Of a DNA stretch of 42,996 bases, positions 7,250 to 14,424 are shown one piece after another. A model generated the notes under the pieces. It was not told the origin of the DNA and searched no databases. It saw only the letters and a program-made list of their open reading frames with translations. Source of the stretch: Candidatus Heimdallarchaeota archaeon (GTDB taxonomy: Archaea; Asgardarchaeota; Heimdallarchaeia; Heimdallarchaeales; Heimdallarchaeaceae); the NCBI GenBank assembly GCA_021399395.1, contig JAAFKJ010000123.1, positions 1-42,996 of the forward strand, written 5' to 3'. Numbering within the stretch: position 1 is the stretch's first letter; each line of letters opens with the position of its first letter. The position numbers and the translations under genes are program-made.

Positions 7250-7272
7250 TCACGCTCTGGGCTCCAATTTTT
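7250..7272 (+). repeat. Direct repeat, copy 2 (displaced tRNA-Phe 3' exon)
   Basis: Identical over 23 nt to 6964-6986: the 17-nt 3' exon of tRNA-Phe with CCA, plus the T tract. There is no 5' tRNA part next to it. The 263 nt between the copies hold no gene, so if this was an integrated element only a remnant is left. Confidence 0.8.
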
Positions 7273-7359
7273 TCCTTCCTTAAATCTTTGTAAATTGTTT
7301 TGCCTTTATCTGGATACTTTTCCTTTTGTGTTTTTAAGTCTAAATTCAATTGTTTATCT

Positions 7360-7436
7360 GAAGCTAGCCACTTAATCTGCTAGGTGGCTCCAAGATTGAT
7401 TACACATTCATCCCCAATGTTTCTCAGGCTAGCTTC
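7360..7436 (+). ncRNA. Candidate non-coding RNA closed by a 10-bp inverted repeat
   Basis: GAAGCTAGCC (7360-7369) pairs perfectly with GGCTAGCTTC (7427-7436), enclosing 57 nt. An alternative inner hairpin AGCCAC (7366-7371) with GTGGCT (7384-7389) competes with part of the outer stem, so two folds are possible. A TATA-like TTTTTAAGT at 7331-7339 lies about 25 nt upstream and a pyrimidine-rich run follows at 7435-7450. No coding frame covers it. It could be an independent small RNA or a leader element of the flavin-binding protein gene at 7556. It is not a cloverleaf. Confidence 0.35.
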
Positions 7437-7555
7437 TCCCTTTCCTTCTCTACAGTTCTATCTATATTTCTTCCTCAAAGTCCTTATTACTTTCTTAACA
7501 GAAAAAGAGTGAATCTTTTAAAGTATACATCTTACTTCCTTGTAAAGTGGTGTCT

Positions 7556-8047
7556 ATGCGAGGAATGAGAAGAAAGGAAAAAGCAATAGAAGACATTGAA
7601 GAACTGCAAAATATTTTACACACTGTTAAACATATCACCGTAGCAATGTGTCAAGATAACGAACCCTATTTGGTTACTTTGAGCCATGGTTATGATCCAA
7701 AAGAACACTGTATTTTCTTCCATTGTGCAAGCGAGGGTAAAAAAATCGATATCTTGAAAGAGAACAACATTGTTTGGGGACAAGCTTTAGTTGACGAAGG
7801 ATATATTCAAGGAGCTTGTGATCATCTATATGCTACTGTTCAATTCAAGGGCAAAGTGCGCTTTCTAGAAGACTTTGAAGAGAAAAAGGCAGCTTTGGAA
7901 CTTATGATAAATAAACTAGATGAGAAGCCAGAGGAAGTTGCTGAGAAACAATTGACCGAACAGTCTGTAACCAGAGTAGCAGTTGGTAGGATAGATATTG
8001 AATATATGAGTGGGAAGAAATCTAAAGATATTATCATCAGTCTTTGA
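7556..8047 (+). CDS. Pyridoxamine 5'-phosphate oxidase-like FMN-binding protein
   Basis: About 163 residues with the FMN-binding split-barrel pattern: a short basic start (MRRKEKAIEDIEEL), a strand pair ITVAMCQDNEPYLVTLSHGYDP, and the segment IFFHCASEGKKIDIL, which in this family contacts the FMN phosphate. Many archaeal and clostridial members of this type are annotated as PNPOx-like or nitroimidazole-resistance-like proteins of unknown substrate. Three starts are possible: GTG 7547, ATG 7556 and ATG 7565; a TTTTAAAG box at 7516-7523 fits the first two. The next gene begins 37 nt after the stop and may be co-transcribed. Confidence 0.85.
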   Translation: MRGMRRKEKAIEDIEELQNILHTVKHITVAMCQDNEPYLVTLSHGYDPKEHCIFFHCASEGKKIDILKENNIVWGQALVDEGYIQGACDHLYATVQFKGKVRFLEDFEEKKAALELMINKLDEKPEEVAEKQLTEQSVTRVAVGRIDIEYMSGKKSKDIIISL

Positions 8048-8084
8048 CACTAGATTGATAAGTGTCTTAACTGTCAAAACAAAC

Positions 8085-8321
8085 ATGGCTATCTTTGGTA
8101 AATGTGGTCAGTGTGGAAAATCTTTAGATGAGGGGAAAAAAACTTGTGGAGCTAGTTTTGCCATGTGTAATAAATGCAAGATGCTCATCCACCCACATTG
8201 TATGGGGGAACACCGACTTATGCACAATCGTCAGGATAATGTAGCAAAATATGCAACAAAAAGGACATCTGTTTCTATTCTCGCAAGAATCTTCTCCTTC
8301 ATTAAAGGAATTGTTGAGTAA
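8085..8321 (+). CDS. Small zinc-finger protein (78 aa), unknown function
   Basis: ATG 8085 gives a 78-residue protein with eight potential zinc ligands: CGQCG at the N-terminus, then CG..., CNKCK, HPHC and HRLMH. The cysteine/histidine spacing recalls treble-clef, B-box or RING-like modules, probably binding two zinc ions. A hydrophobic-basic tail (SILARIFSFIKGIVE) could be an amphipathic helix. An upstream in-frame ATG would overlap the preceding gene by 38 nt and adds residues without zinc ligands, so I prefer 8085. Small zinc-finger proteins of this kind are common in Asgard genomes; partner unknown. Confidence 0.65.
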   Translation: MAIFGKCGQCGKSLDEGKKTCGASFAMCNKCKMLIHPHCMGEHRLMHNRQDNVAKYATKRTSVSILARIFSFIKGIVE

Positions 8322-8390
8322 ATCTAAATCCTGATTGTATAATCATTGAAAGAAGCCAATATTTTTAACATTCTGACACCACTTTTGCTT

Positions 8391-9374
8391 ATGGAATACC
8401 GAAGATTAGGTTCTACTGGAGTCAAAATTGCTCCAATTGTTCTTGGAACAATGCAGATGGGATGGAGAGTTGAGGAAGAAGAGTCTTTCAAAATAATGGA
8501 TAAAGCACTTGAATTAGGGATTAATTGCTTTGATACAGCTGATGTCTATTCGTATTGGGCAGATAACAGTTATCCTGGAAAGACAGAAGAAATAATAGGT
8601 CGATGGCTAAAGGATAGAGATACTAGAGATGATCTTGTTTTAGCTACTAAACTAAGAGGAACAATGAGCGACGATATTAATAATCGAGGTTTATCTCGAA
8701 GACATGTTCATCAAGCAATCAAGGCGAGTTTAAGAAGATTGCAAACTGACTGGATCGACCTTTATCAGATACACAGTTTTGATAATGATGTACCCATTGA
8801 AGAAACACTTCATGCCCTCAATATATTGGTTGATGATGGTTTAGTCAATTATATTGGTGCATCAAATATACACCCTTGGATGTTAGTTGAATCCTTTTGG
8901 GTAAGTCAGAAAAATGGTTACGTTCGATTTGAAACTGTTCAACCCCCATATAGTATTGTAAGACGAATGCTTGTAGAACATCAGATGGAACATGTGATCA
9001 AAAAATATGGTCTGGGTGTTATTCCTTACAGTCCTTTAGCAGGTGGTTTTCTAACAGATAGATACTCTAGAGATGGTCCAATACCAGATACTCCACGTAG
9101 TGAAGGAGCACAAAAGCGCTACTTTACAGAGAAGAGATGGGCTATACATGAAACAGTAAAAGAAATTGCTGATGTTAAAGAAGCAAAGATGACACAAGTA
9201 GCAATAGCTTGGATATTGGCTAAAGATTTCATCACTGCACCTATAGTAGGAGCCAATAGTGTTGAGCAGCTCGAAGATAATCTAGGGGCTTTAGAAATAA
9301 GTCTAGATGAAGATGAAATAAAAAGATTAGACGAAGTGTCAGATTGGGTTGCTGATTACGAAGCACTCAGATAA
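8391..9374 (+). CDS. Aldo/keto reductase
   Basis: NADPH-dependent reductase of about 327 residues with an intact catalytic tetrad pattern: aspartate in NCFDTADVYS, tyrosine in the same segment, lysine in LATKLRG, and histidine in LYQIHSFD. The C-terminal cofactor-binding part is seen as APIVGANSVEQLEDNLGAL. The N-terminus MEYRRLGSTGVKIAPIVLGTMQMG is the family norm, which places the start at ATG 8391 although the frame is open 45 nt further upstream. Family members reduce sugar aldehydes, ketones and similar compounds; the substrate here cannot be told. Aspartate dehydrogenase follows 22 nt after the stop. Confidence 0.92.
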   Translation: MEYRRLGSTGVKIAPIVLGTMQMGWRVEEEESFKIMDKALELGINCFDTADVYSYWADNSYPGKTEEIIGRWLKDRDTRDDLVLATKLRGTMSDDINNRGLSRRHVHQAIKASLRRLQTDWIDLYQIHSFDNDVPIEETLHALNILVDDGLVNYIGASNIHPWMLVESFWVSQKNGYVRFETVQPPYSIVRRMLVEHQMEHVIKKYGLGVIPYSPLAGGFLTDRYSRDGPIPDTPRSEGAQKRYFTEKRWAIHETVKEIADVKEAKMTQVAIAWILAKDFITAPIVGANSVEQLEDNLGALEISLDEDEIKRLDEVSDWVADYEALR

Positions 9375-9396
9375 TATTCAACAGGATAAGTTATAG

Positions 9397-10185
9397 ATGA
9401 AAAAAATAGGATTAATCGGACTTGGTTATATCGGTACTACCATCATCGAAGCAGTAACTGATGAAACAATAGAAGATGCCATTATACAAGCTGTTTATGA
9501 CATAGATGAAGAGAGAATGAAAGAAGTTCACGGTGAATTTCCTGAGTTTAGACTTATGGAAGATCAAACCGATTTTCATGACTGTGATGTTGTAATAGAA
9601 TGTGCAATCCAAGAAGTAGTAGCACAAATATTTGATTCAATTGTGCAAGACGAGAAATACTTCATTCCTATGAGTGTTGGTGCCTTTATCACCATTGACT
9701 CTCTCTATTCAAAATATCAAACACTAGATAAAATGAAGAAAAAAAGAATTCTTCTTCCTTCTGGTGCCATAGGTGGGTTTGATTGTATTGAGACCGTTAA
9801 AGCTGAAAGAATACAATCGGCGAAATTGAAAACTAGAAAACCCAAAAGAGTGTTCAGAAATAGTAGTTATATTGAAGAGAATGAAATCAAACTAAGCGAT
9901 GCTACTCCAACAATTATCTTCACGGGGAATGCAAAACAAGCTGCAACACACTTCCCTAAAAGCGTAAATGTGGCTGCACGTTTGGCTCTCTCTACTCTAG
10001 GACCTGAAAATACTCTAGTTGAGATTATAGCTGATCCAACAGTTTCACAGAATATACATACGATTGAGATTGAATCAGATGTTGGAAAGTACACATTCAA
10101 TTTTGAAAACAATCCATCACCAATTAACCCTAAAACAAGTTGGCTTGCCGCATTATCTGCAATTAACACAATAAATCAGATATAA
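9397..10185 (+). CDS. nadX: L-aspartate dehydrogenase
   Basis: A 262-residue NAD(P)-dependent enzyme that oxidises aspartate to iminoaspartate, feeding NAD synthesis through quinolinate synthase. The Rossmann motif is IGLIGLGYIGTTI (residues 4-16). Characteristic AspDH segments follow: LLPSGAIGGFD, FPKSVNVAARLAL, EIIADPTVSQNIHTIEI with the catalytic histidine, and NPSPINPKTSWLA near the end. About 25 basic residues around KLKTRKPKRVF match the family's variable loop. No nadA or nadC is in this window. It may share a transcript with the upstream aldo/keto reductase. Confidence 0.9.
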   Translation: MKKIGLIGLGYIGTTIIEAVTDETIEDAIIQAVYDIDEERMKEVHGEFPEFRLMEDQTDFHDCDVVIECAIQEVVAQIFDSIVQDEKYFIPMSVGAFITIDSLYSKYQTLDKMKKKRILLPSGAIGGFDCIETVKAERIQSAKLKTRKPKRVFRNSSYIEENEIKLSDATPTIIFTGNAKQAATHFPKSVNVAARLALSTLGPENTLVEIIADPTVSQNIHTIEIESDVGKYTFNFENNPSPINPKTSWLAALSAINTINQI

Positions 10186-10229
10186 ATAAAAATGAAAAAA
10201 TGAAGGGGTTTTGAACTAATATAAGTTAT

Positions 10230-10910
10230 TTATTTCCAGAATTGATACCACTTTTTCTCTTTCTTCTCTTCTTTCTTACTAATAGTGGTCCTTAACTCAA
10301 TTACTCTGTCTTTTATCCCTAATTTGAAAACCATATCTCGGAAACCTTCGGGTTCATTCTCTTCTTCAATAACATATACCATTGGAGCGAACTTTCGTTC
10401 AACTTCAAGCTTACGTGATATTCTGCCAGCTTCATATTTTTCTTTAATTTGGCAATCTTTACCTATCCAAATGTAGATGTCTTTGTTAGCATCTAGTAAG
10501 AAAGCGTCATCAGATTTGAAATATTGATAGCCTACTGGTACATCTATGATATCTATTTCTCCCTGATCGTCTTCTTTCAGCTGAAGTAATCGCATATCTT
10601 TGTGGATTTTCTTTTCAAAATGCTTCAGAAAACCAGGTGTATCCCCTTCTACAACTTCAAAGTCAATGATTTCTTTAAAATTAGCGGGTTCTTCTCCTTC
10701 AATAATTGATTTTATCTTCAAATCCTTCTTCTTCTCTTCTGCAAGTTTAGCTCCCCAAGCACCAACAGCTTTGTCGTCAGCATAAGATCTTGATCCTATC
10801 CAGATCCATAATTCTGTATCTGTTTCTACAACATACACATCACCATTCAGAAATTTGTAAGGATCATCTAGAGTTTCTAATTTCTTTTTTGAAACATGAA
10901 ATACTTCCAT
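10230..10910 (-). CDS. Two-domain gelsolin-like protein
   Basis: About 226 residues holding two gelsolin-homology domains. The first is around residues 22-60 (NGDVYVVETDTELWIWIGSRSY) and the second around 135-175 (SDDAFLLDANKDIYIWIGKDC). Each has the VYVxD...xWxWxG strand pattern and the helix after it (DDKAVGAWGAKLA; KEKYEAGRISRKL). The C-terminus is very basic and ends in KKWYQFWK. Two-domain gelsolins of Asgard archaea have been shown to act on actin; whether this one does is inference. ATG 10910 fits the AT-rich box at 10931-10940. It is the best single marker of an Asgard origin here. The neighbours are unrelated. Confidence 0.85.
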   Translation of the reverse strand: MEVFHVSKKKLETLDDPYKFLNGDVYVVETDTELWIWIGSRSYADDKAVGAWGAKLAEEKKKDLKIKSIIEGEEPANFKEIIDFEVVEGDTPGFLKHFEKKIHKDMRLLQLKEDDQGEIDIIDVPVGYQYFKSDDAFLLDANKDIYIWIGKDCQIKEKYEAGRISRKLEVERKFAPMVYVIEEENEPEGFRDMVFKLGIKDRVIELRTTISKKEEKKEKKWYQFWK

Positions 10911-10979
10911 AGCAGAATTAGGGCTTAGGAATAATATAATGGTTTGCATTAGGCGTAACAAAATTCAAAATAGGAAACA

Positions 10980-11969
10980 TTACACTTCTTTTATCTCCTC
11001 TACCTTCCCACCTATATCTAATCCAGCATTTCTCCCTCTTCCTTCAAAGATTACTCTTTCTTCTTTTCTACCTAGTTCAACTAGTTTAACATCTACTTGA
11101 GCCGTGATGCTTTCCAATATGCGTCCTGTCATGGAACCTTCAACAGGTGATGGAAGGTCTACAGCTTTAGCTTTATGAGCTTCAATCTCTAATCTTCTTT
11201 TTCGATCAGTGAAGTGCATCACTATCTTCTGATCCCCAATACTTAGCTTTGAAATTTTGGCACCAGTATAATTTGTAAAACGATAAATCTCTCCTTTATG
11301 GTAGAAACCTGCAACAAATCCATCAAAGGCACTACCTATCCAAGGTATTTTGGCGAAAGATGCCATTAGAGATGTATCGGTGGTAGCAAAATGATTAGAT
11401 TGTAACCAGAGGTAATAGTGTGGAAAGCTTCTACCATAATCTTTCTCAATGTAACCTCTTCCTCCAGTAAAGTCTATCTTCTTACCATTTATCTCCAATT
11501 CTCCATCTAGAAGATGATCAAAGCCAAGAACACCATGATAGCATTCCATGAAAGGAACGAATCTGTACCAACCCATAATCCCTGGAGAAAAAGCTTTGAC
11601 TGGCCAATTCTTAATGTTTGGATGTTTGATCTTTCCTTTTATCTTGTAGTTGTCTTTGTTGATATCTAACTCAATGAATTCGGAATTGAACTTGTTCTTT
11701 CCAATACTTACATCAAAACTATTCTTAGAAAATTTGAACTCAGAGAAATCATACTCAAAGAAATTCATTTCTGCTTTCTTACCATCGAAAAACTGTATGA
11801 AAGAAGTAGCTTTACCATCATTCTCAAAAGAAACACCAGGAATAATAGCATAGACATTTTCCTCTGTTTTATCTACAATCTTGAAATACCAGCCTTCAAA
11901 ATATGATTTCATTTTAGATTTACCTTGATAATTACTAGGTTTCCAAATATTCCTGAATCTTCTAAACAT
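10980..11969 (-). CDS. Tocopherol cyclase-like protein
   Basis: About 329 residues that match the tocopherol cyclase/hydroxyneurosporene synthase-like fold: the opening YFEGWYFKIVDK at about residue 23, GFDHLLDGELEINGKKIDFTGGRGYIEKDYGRSFPHYYLWLQSNHF in the middle (family hallmark: GGRGYIEKDYG...W.Q), and a beta-rich C-terminus. In plants and cyanobacteria the family cyclises vitamin E precursors. Archaeal members have no shown substrate; a role on isoprenoid quinones or lipids is a guess. ATG 11969 is preferred over the in-frame TTG at 11972. A TTTAATAT box lies about 20-27 nt upstream on this strand. Confidence 0.82.
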   Translation of the reverse strand: MFRRFRNIWKPSNYQGKSKMKSYFEGWYFKIVDKTEENVYAIIPGVSFENDGKATSFIQFFDGKKAEMNFFEYDFSEFKFSKNSFDVSIGKNKFNSEFIELDINKDNYKIKGKIKHPNIKNWPVKAFSPGIMGWYRFVPFMECYHGVLGFDHLLDGELEINGKKIDFTGGRGYIEKDYGRSFPHYYLWLQSNHFATTDTSLMASFAKIPWIGSAFDGFVAGFYHKGEIYRFTNYTGAKISKLSIGDQKIVMHFTDRKRRLEIEAHKAKAVDLPSPVEGSMTGRILESITAQVDVKLVELGRKEERVIFEGRGRNAGLDIGGKVEEIKEV

Positions 11970-12104
11970 CAAGTTCTCGCCAGATAGATATTAAATTACT
12001 GTTTTATAATGATTATTGATTCACAAGACAAATCTAACAAATTTCTCAAGAGTCGTGATTTTCTGTTTTTGGTGTTTTTATATCCTATTTAGTAAGTAGG
12101 TTGA

Positions 12105-12166
12105 GGGTGTGAACATCTGCTCGTCTTTAGCCGAAGCTACCTTACAACAGATGAACAAAAACACCC
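12105..12166 (+). other. Candidate structured RNA in the hyuA upstream region
   Basis: The 379 nt between 11970 and 12348 hold no convincing gene. Inside, GGGTGT (12105-12110) pairs with ACACCC (12161-12166), and CATCTG (12114-12119) with CAGATG (12148-12153), separated by a small internal loop. A TATA-like TTTTTATATCC at about 12075-12084 lies 20-30 nt upstream of the first arm. A 44-codon frame (ATG 12175 to TAA 12309) follows but has no visible similarity. Either a small RNA or a decayed region is possible. Confidence 0.3.
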
Positions 12167-12311
12167 AATAAATAATGGTGAATAAAATGAAACAAACAAA
12201 ATATCAGAATATGATAAGGCAAGCAGAAAATGAGTGGAAGTATACTTTAGAGAACAAAGCGAAGCAGAAGAATATTTACTTCTTCAACGGGCAGTTAATT
12301 CTCTGCTAAAC

Positions 12312-12320
12312 TTTAAATTA
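12312..12320 (+). promoter_or_regulatory. TATA box for the hyuAB genes
   Basis: TTTAAATTA ends 29 nt before TTG 12349, the same spacing as at the SDR and pilin-like genes. The out-of-frame ATG at 12339 would be only 19 nt away. This spacing is the reason I accept a TTG start for hyuA. Confidence 0.5.
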
Positions 12321-12348
12321 ACATAGGTTCTTCTTCCTATGAGCAACA

Positions 12349-14424
12349 TTGAACAATGAAACATCACAACAACCTGTTCGGATCGGTATTGATACCGGAG
12401 GAACGTTTACAGACTACGTTATTGTTTCGGAGGGGTATATTCGAGCTTGGAAGACTTCAACAACTCCAGAAGACCCAAGCGCCGGTATAATCTTTGGATT
12501 TAACGAAATAATGGATAAGTTTCACTTTCAAAAAAATGATGTAGAAATCATTGTTCACGGAACAACTATAGGTACAAACGCATTTTTGGAGGATAAATGT
12601 CCTCCCATTGCCTTTCTAACAACGAAAGGATTCAAAGATATTATAGAAATCGGAAGGCAACAAAGATCTGACTTATACAATCTAAAGTTTGAACAGAAGT
12701 ATCCTGTAAACTTCAACAAGGATTTTCTGTACGAAATTGAAGAACGCATGGATAATGAAGGCAAGATTCTAACACCTCTTGATTTGAATTCGTTAAACGA
12801 CTTCATTTCCAATCTGAAATCTAAGTCAATTGAAACAACAGCTGTTTCCTTATTATTCTCTTTTCTTAATCCATCACATGAGAATGAAATCAGTCAGTTT
12901 CTGAGCGAGAAGGGATTTAATGTTTTTACTTCCTTTGAAATAAGTCCTCAGATAAAAGAGTATGAACGTTCAGTTACTACTATTGTAAATGCTAAAGTTA
13001 GTCCTGTAGTTAATTCATATCTATCAAGATTACAAAATAAATTGGTAAGAAATCACATCCATGCTCCTTTGTTAATCATGCAATCGAATACTGGGATGAG
13101 TGATGTTTCAACAATTGGTAAATCGGGAATACAAACCCTCTACTCAGGTCTAGCAGGAGGAGTACTGGCCGCTGCAGAGAGTCTAAAACATCTGAATCGT
13201 ACTCATTTGGTGTCTTTAGATATTGGAGGAACATCGACAGATGTTTCAACTCTAATTGACGGACCTATTGTATTAAGAGAAAGAAATTTTGGTGGTTTTC
13301 CTTTGGTTGCTAGCATGGTTGATGTTGAAACCATAGGAAGTGGAGGAGGTTCCATCGCTAAATTCAAAGATGGATTGTTGACAGTGGGACCTGAATCTCA
13401 GGGGGCAAATCCTGGTCCAGCATGTTACTCTCTTGGAGGGAAACTGGTTACATTGACTGATGCTAATCTTTACTTAGGCTACGTTAATGAAAACAATTTT
13501 GCTGGAAATCTGAATATAGATAAAGAAAAATCTATACAGTATTTGAATGATCTTTATACAGAAATAAATTCCTCTCCGTTCTCTCTAGATATAGAATCTA
13601 TAGATGAGTTAGCAATTTCAATCAGAAAGATACTGAACAATAACATAGCAAATGCAATTAGAGTAGTAACAATCCAAAGAGGATTGGACCCAAGAGATTT
13701 TGCACTATTGGGTTTTGGAGGGGCAGGTCCTTTGCAATCGTGGGAAATTGCTCAAGAATTAGAGATGGGTGGTGTAGTAATCCCTCCTTTCCCTGGAGTT
13801 TGGTCTGCATTCGGTCTTATCTCTTCAGATATTAAACATGAGAAAACTCAATCGTATCTTCAAACAACAGATAATCTGGATCTGGAAGAAATTAATAACA
13901 AAATGCAAGAAATTCAACAAAATCTTGGTGAGATACTAAATAGCGAAGAAGTTGCGGAAGAGAAACACCGATTCAACTATTCGCTAGATATTCGCTATGT
14001 TGGACAATCTGATTTTCTTACATTAGACATTGCGTTTCCTTTAACTGAAAGTCAATTAGCTGAGACTATCAGTCGTTTTCAAATTTTACACAATCAGACT
14101 TATTCCTGGTTTGATAAAGAACTTCAAGTTGAAGTTGTTAATACGTCAGTTATTGGGATTGGTCTTGTTCCAAGAATTGAGTTACCTAAACTGACTGTAG
14201 GGAATGAGCAACCACCACAAGAGGCATACAAAAAGAGCAGAAAGGTGAATTTTGAAGGAAATTGGATAGATACTCCTGTATTTGAAAAATCACAACTTCT
14301 TGCAAATAACATTCTAGACGGACCGTGTATAATAGATCAGCTAGACACAACTACGGTAATCCCTCCTGGAGTTAAGGGAATTGTGGATAAACTAGGATAT
14401 ATTGCACTGGAGGAGATGAAATGA
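12349..14424 (+). CDS. hyuA: Hydantoinase/oxoprolinase subunit A (HyuA family)
   Basis: A 691-residue ATP-dependent amidohydrolase subunit of the N-methylhydantoinase / 5-oxoprolinase / acetone carboxylase family. The N-terminal phosphate loop GIDTGGTFTDYVIV is at about residues 13-26 and a second one, LDIGGTSTDVS, near 298. GFGGAGPLQSWEIAQEL lies in the C-terminal half. It opens and cleaves a cyclic amide together with HyuB. In-frame choice of start is forced: a stop codon lies at 12340-12342 and there is no ATG before the first phosphate loop, leaving TTG 12349, which the TATA box supports. A short out-of-frame ATG frame (12339-12359) overlaps it. The gene ends 4 nt into hyuB. Confidence 0.92.
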   Translation: MNNETSQQPVRIGIDTGGTFTDYVIVSEGYIRAWKTSTTPEDPSAGIIFGFNEIMDKFHFQKNDVEIIVHGTTIGTNAFLEDKCPPIAFLTTKGFKDIIEIGRQQRSDLYNLKFEQKYPVNFNKDFLYEIEERMDNEGKILTPLDLNSLNDFISNLKSKSIETTAVSLLFSFLNPSHENEISQFLSEKGFNVFTSFEISPQIKEYERSVTTIVNAKVSPVVNSYLSRLQNKLVRNHIHAPLLIMQSNTGMSDVSTIGKSGIQTLYSGLAGGVLAAAESLKHLNRTHLVSLDIGGTSTDVSTLIDGPIVLRERNFGGFPLVASMVDVETIGSGGGSIAKFKDGLLTVGPESQGANPGPACYSLGGKLVTLTDANLYLGYVNENNFAGNLNIDKEKSIQYLNDLYTEINSSPFSLDIESIDELAISIRKILNNNIANAIRVVTIQRGLDPRDFALLGFGGAGPLQSWEIAQELEMGGVVIPPFPGVWSAFGLISSDIKHEKTQSYLQTTDNLDLEEINNKMQEIQQNLGEILNSEEVAEEKHRFNYSLDIRYVGQSDFLTLDIAFPLTESQLAETISRFQILHNQTYSWFDKELQVEVVNTSVIGIGLVPRIELPKLTVGNEQPPQEAYKKSRKVNFEGNWIDTPVFEKSQLLANNILDGPCIIDQLDTTTVIPPGVKGIVDKLGYIALEEMK

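Noticed and set aside
7236..7272. A separately encoded 3' half of a split tRNA-Phe
   Set aside because: A split tRNA needs a leader that pairs with the end of the 5' half in a bulge-helix-bulge. The bases before 7250 do not pair with TTCAAG and the following intron bases, whereas the intact copy at 6873-6980 does.
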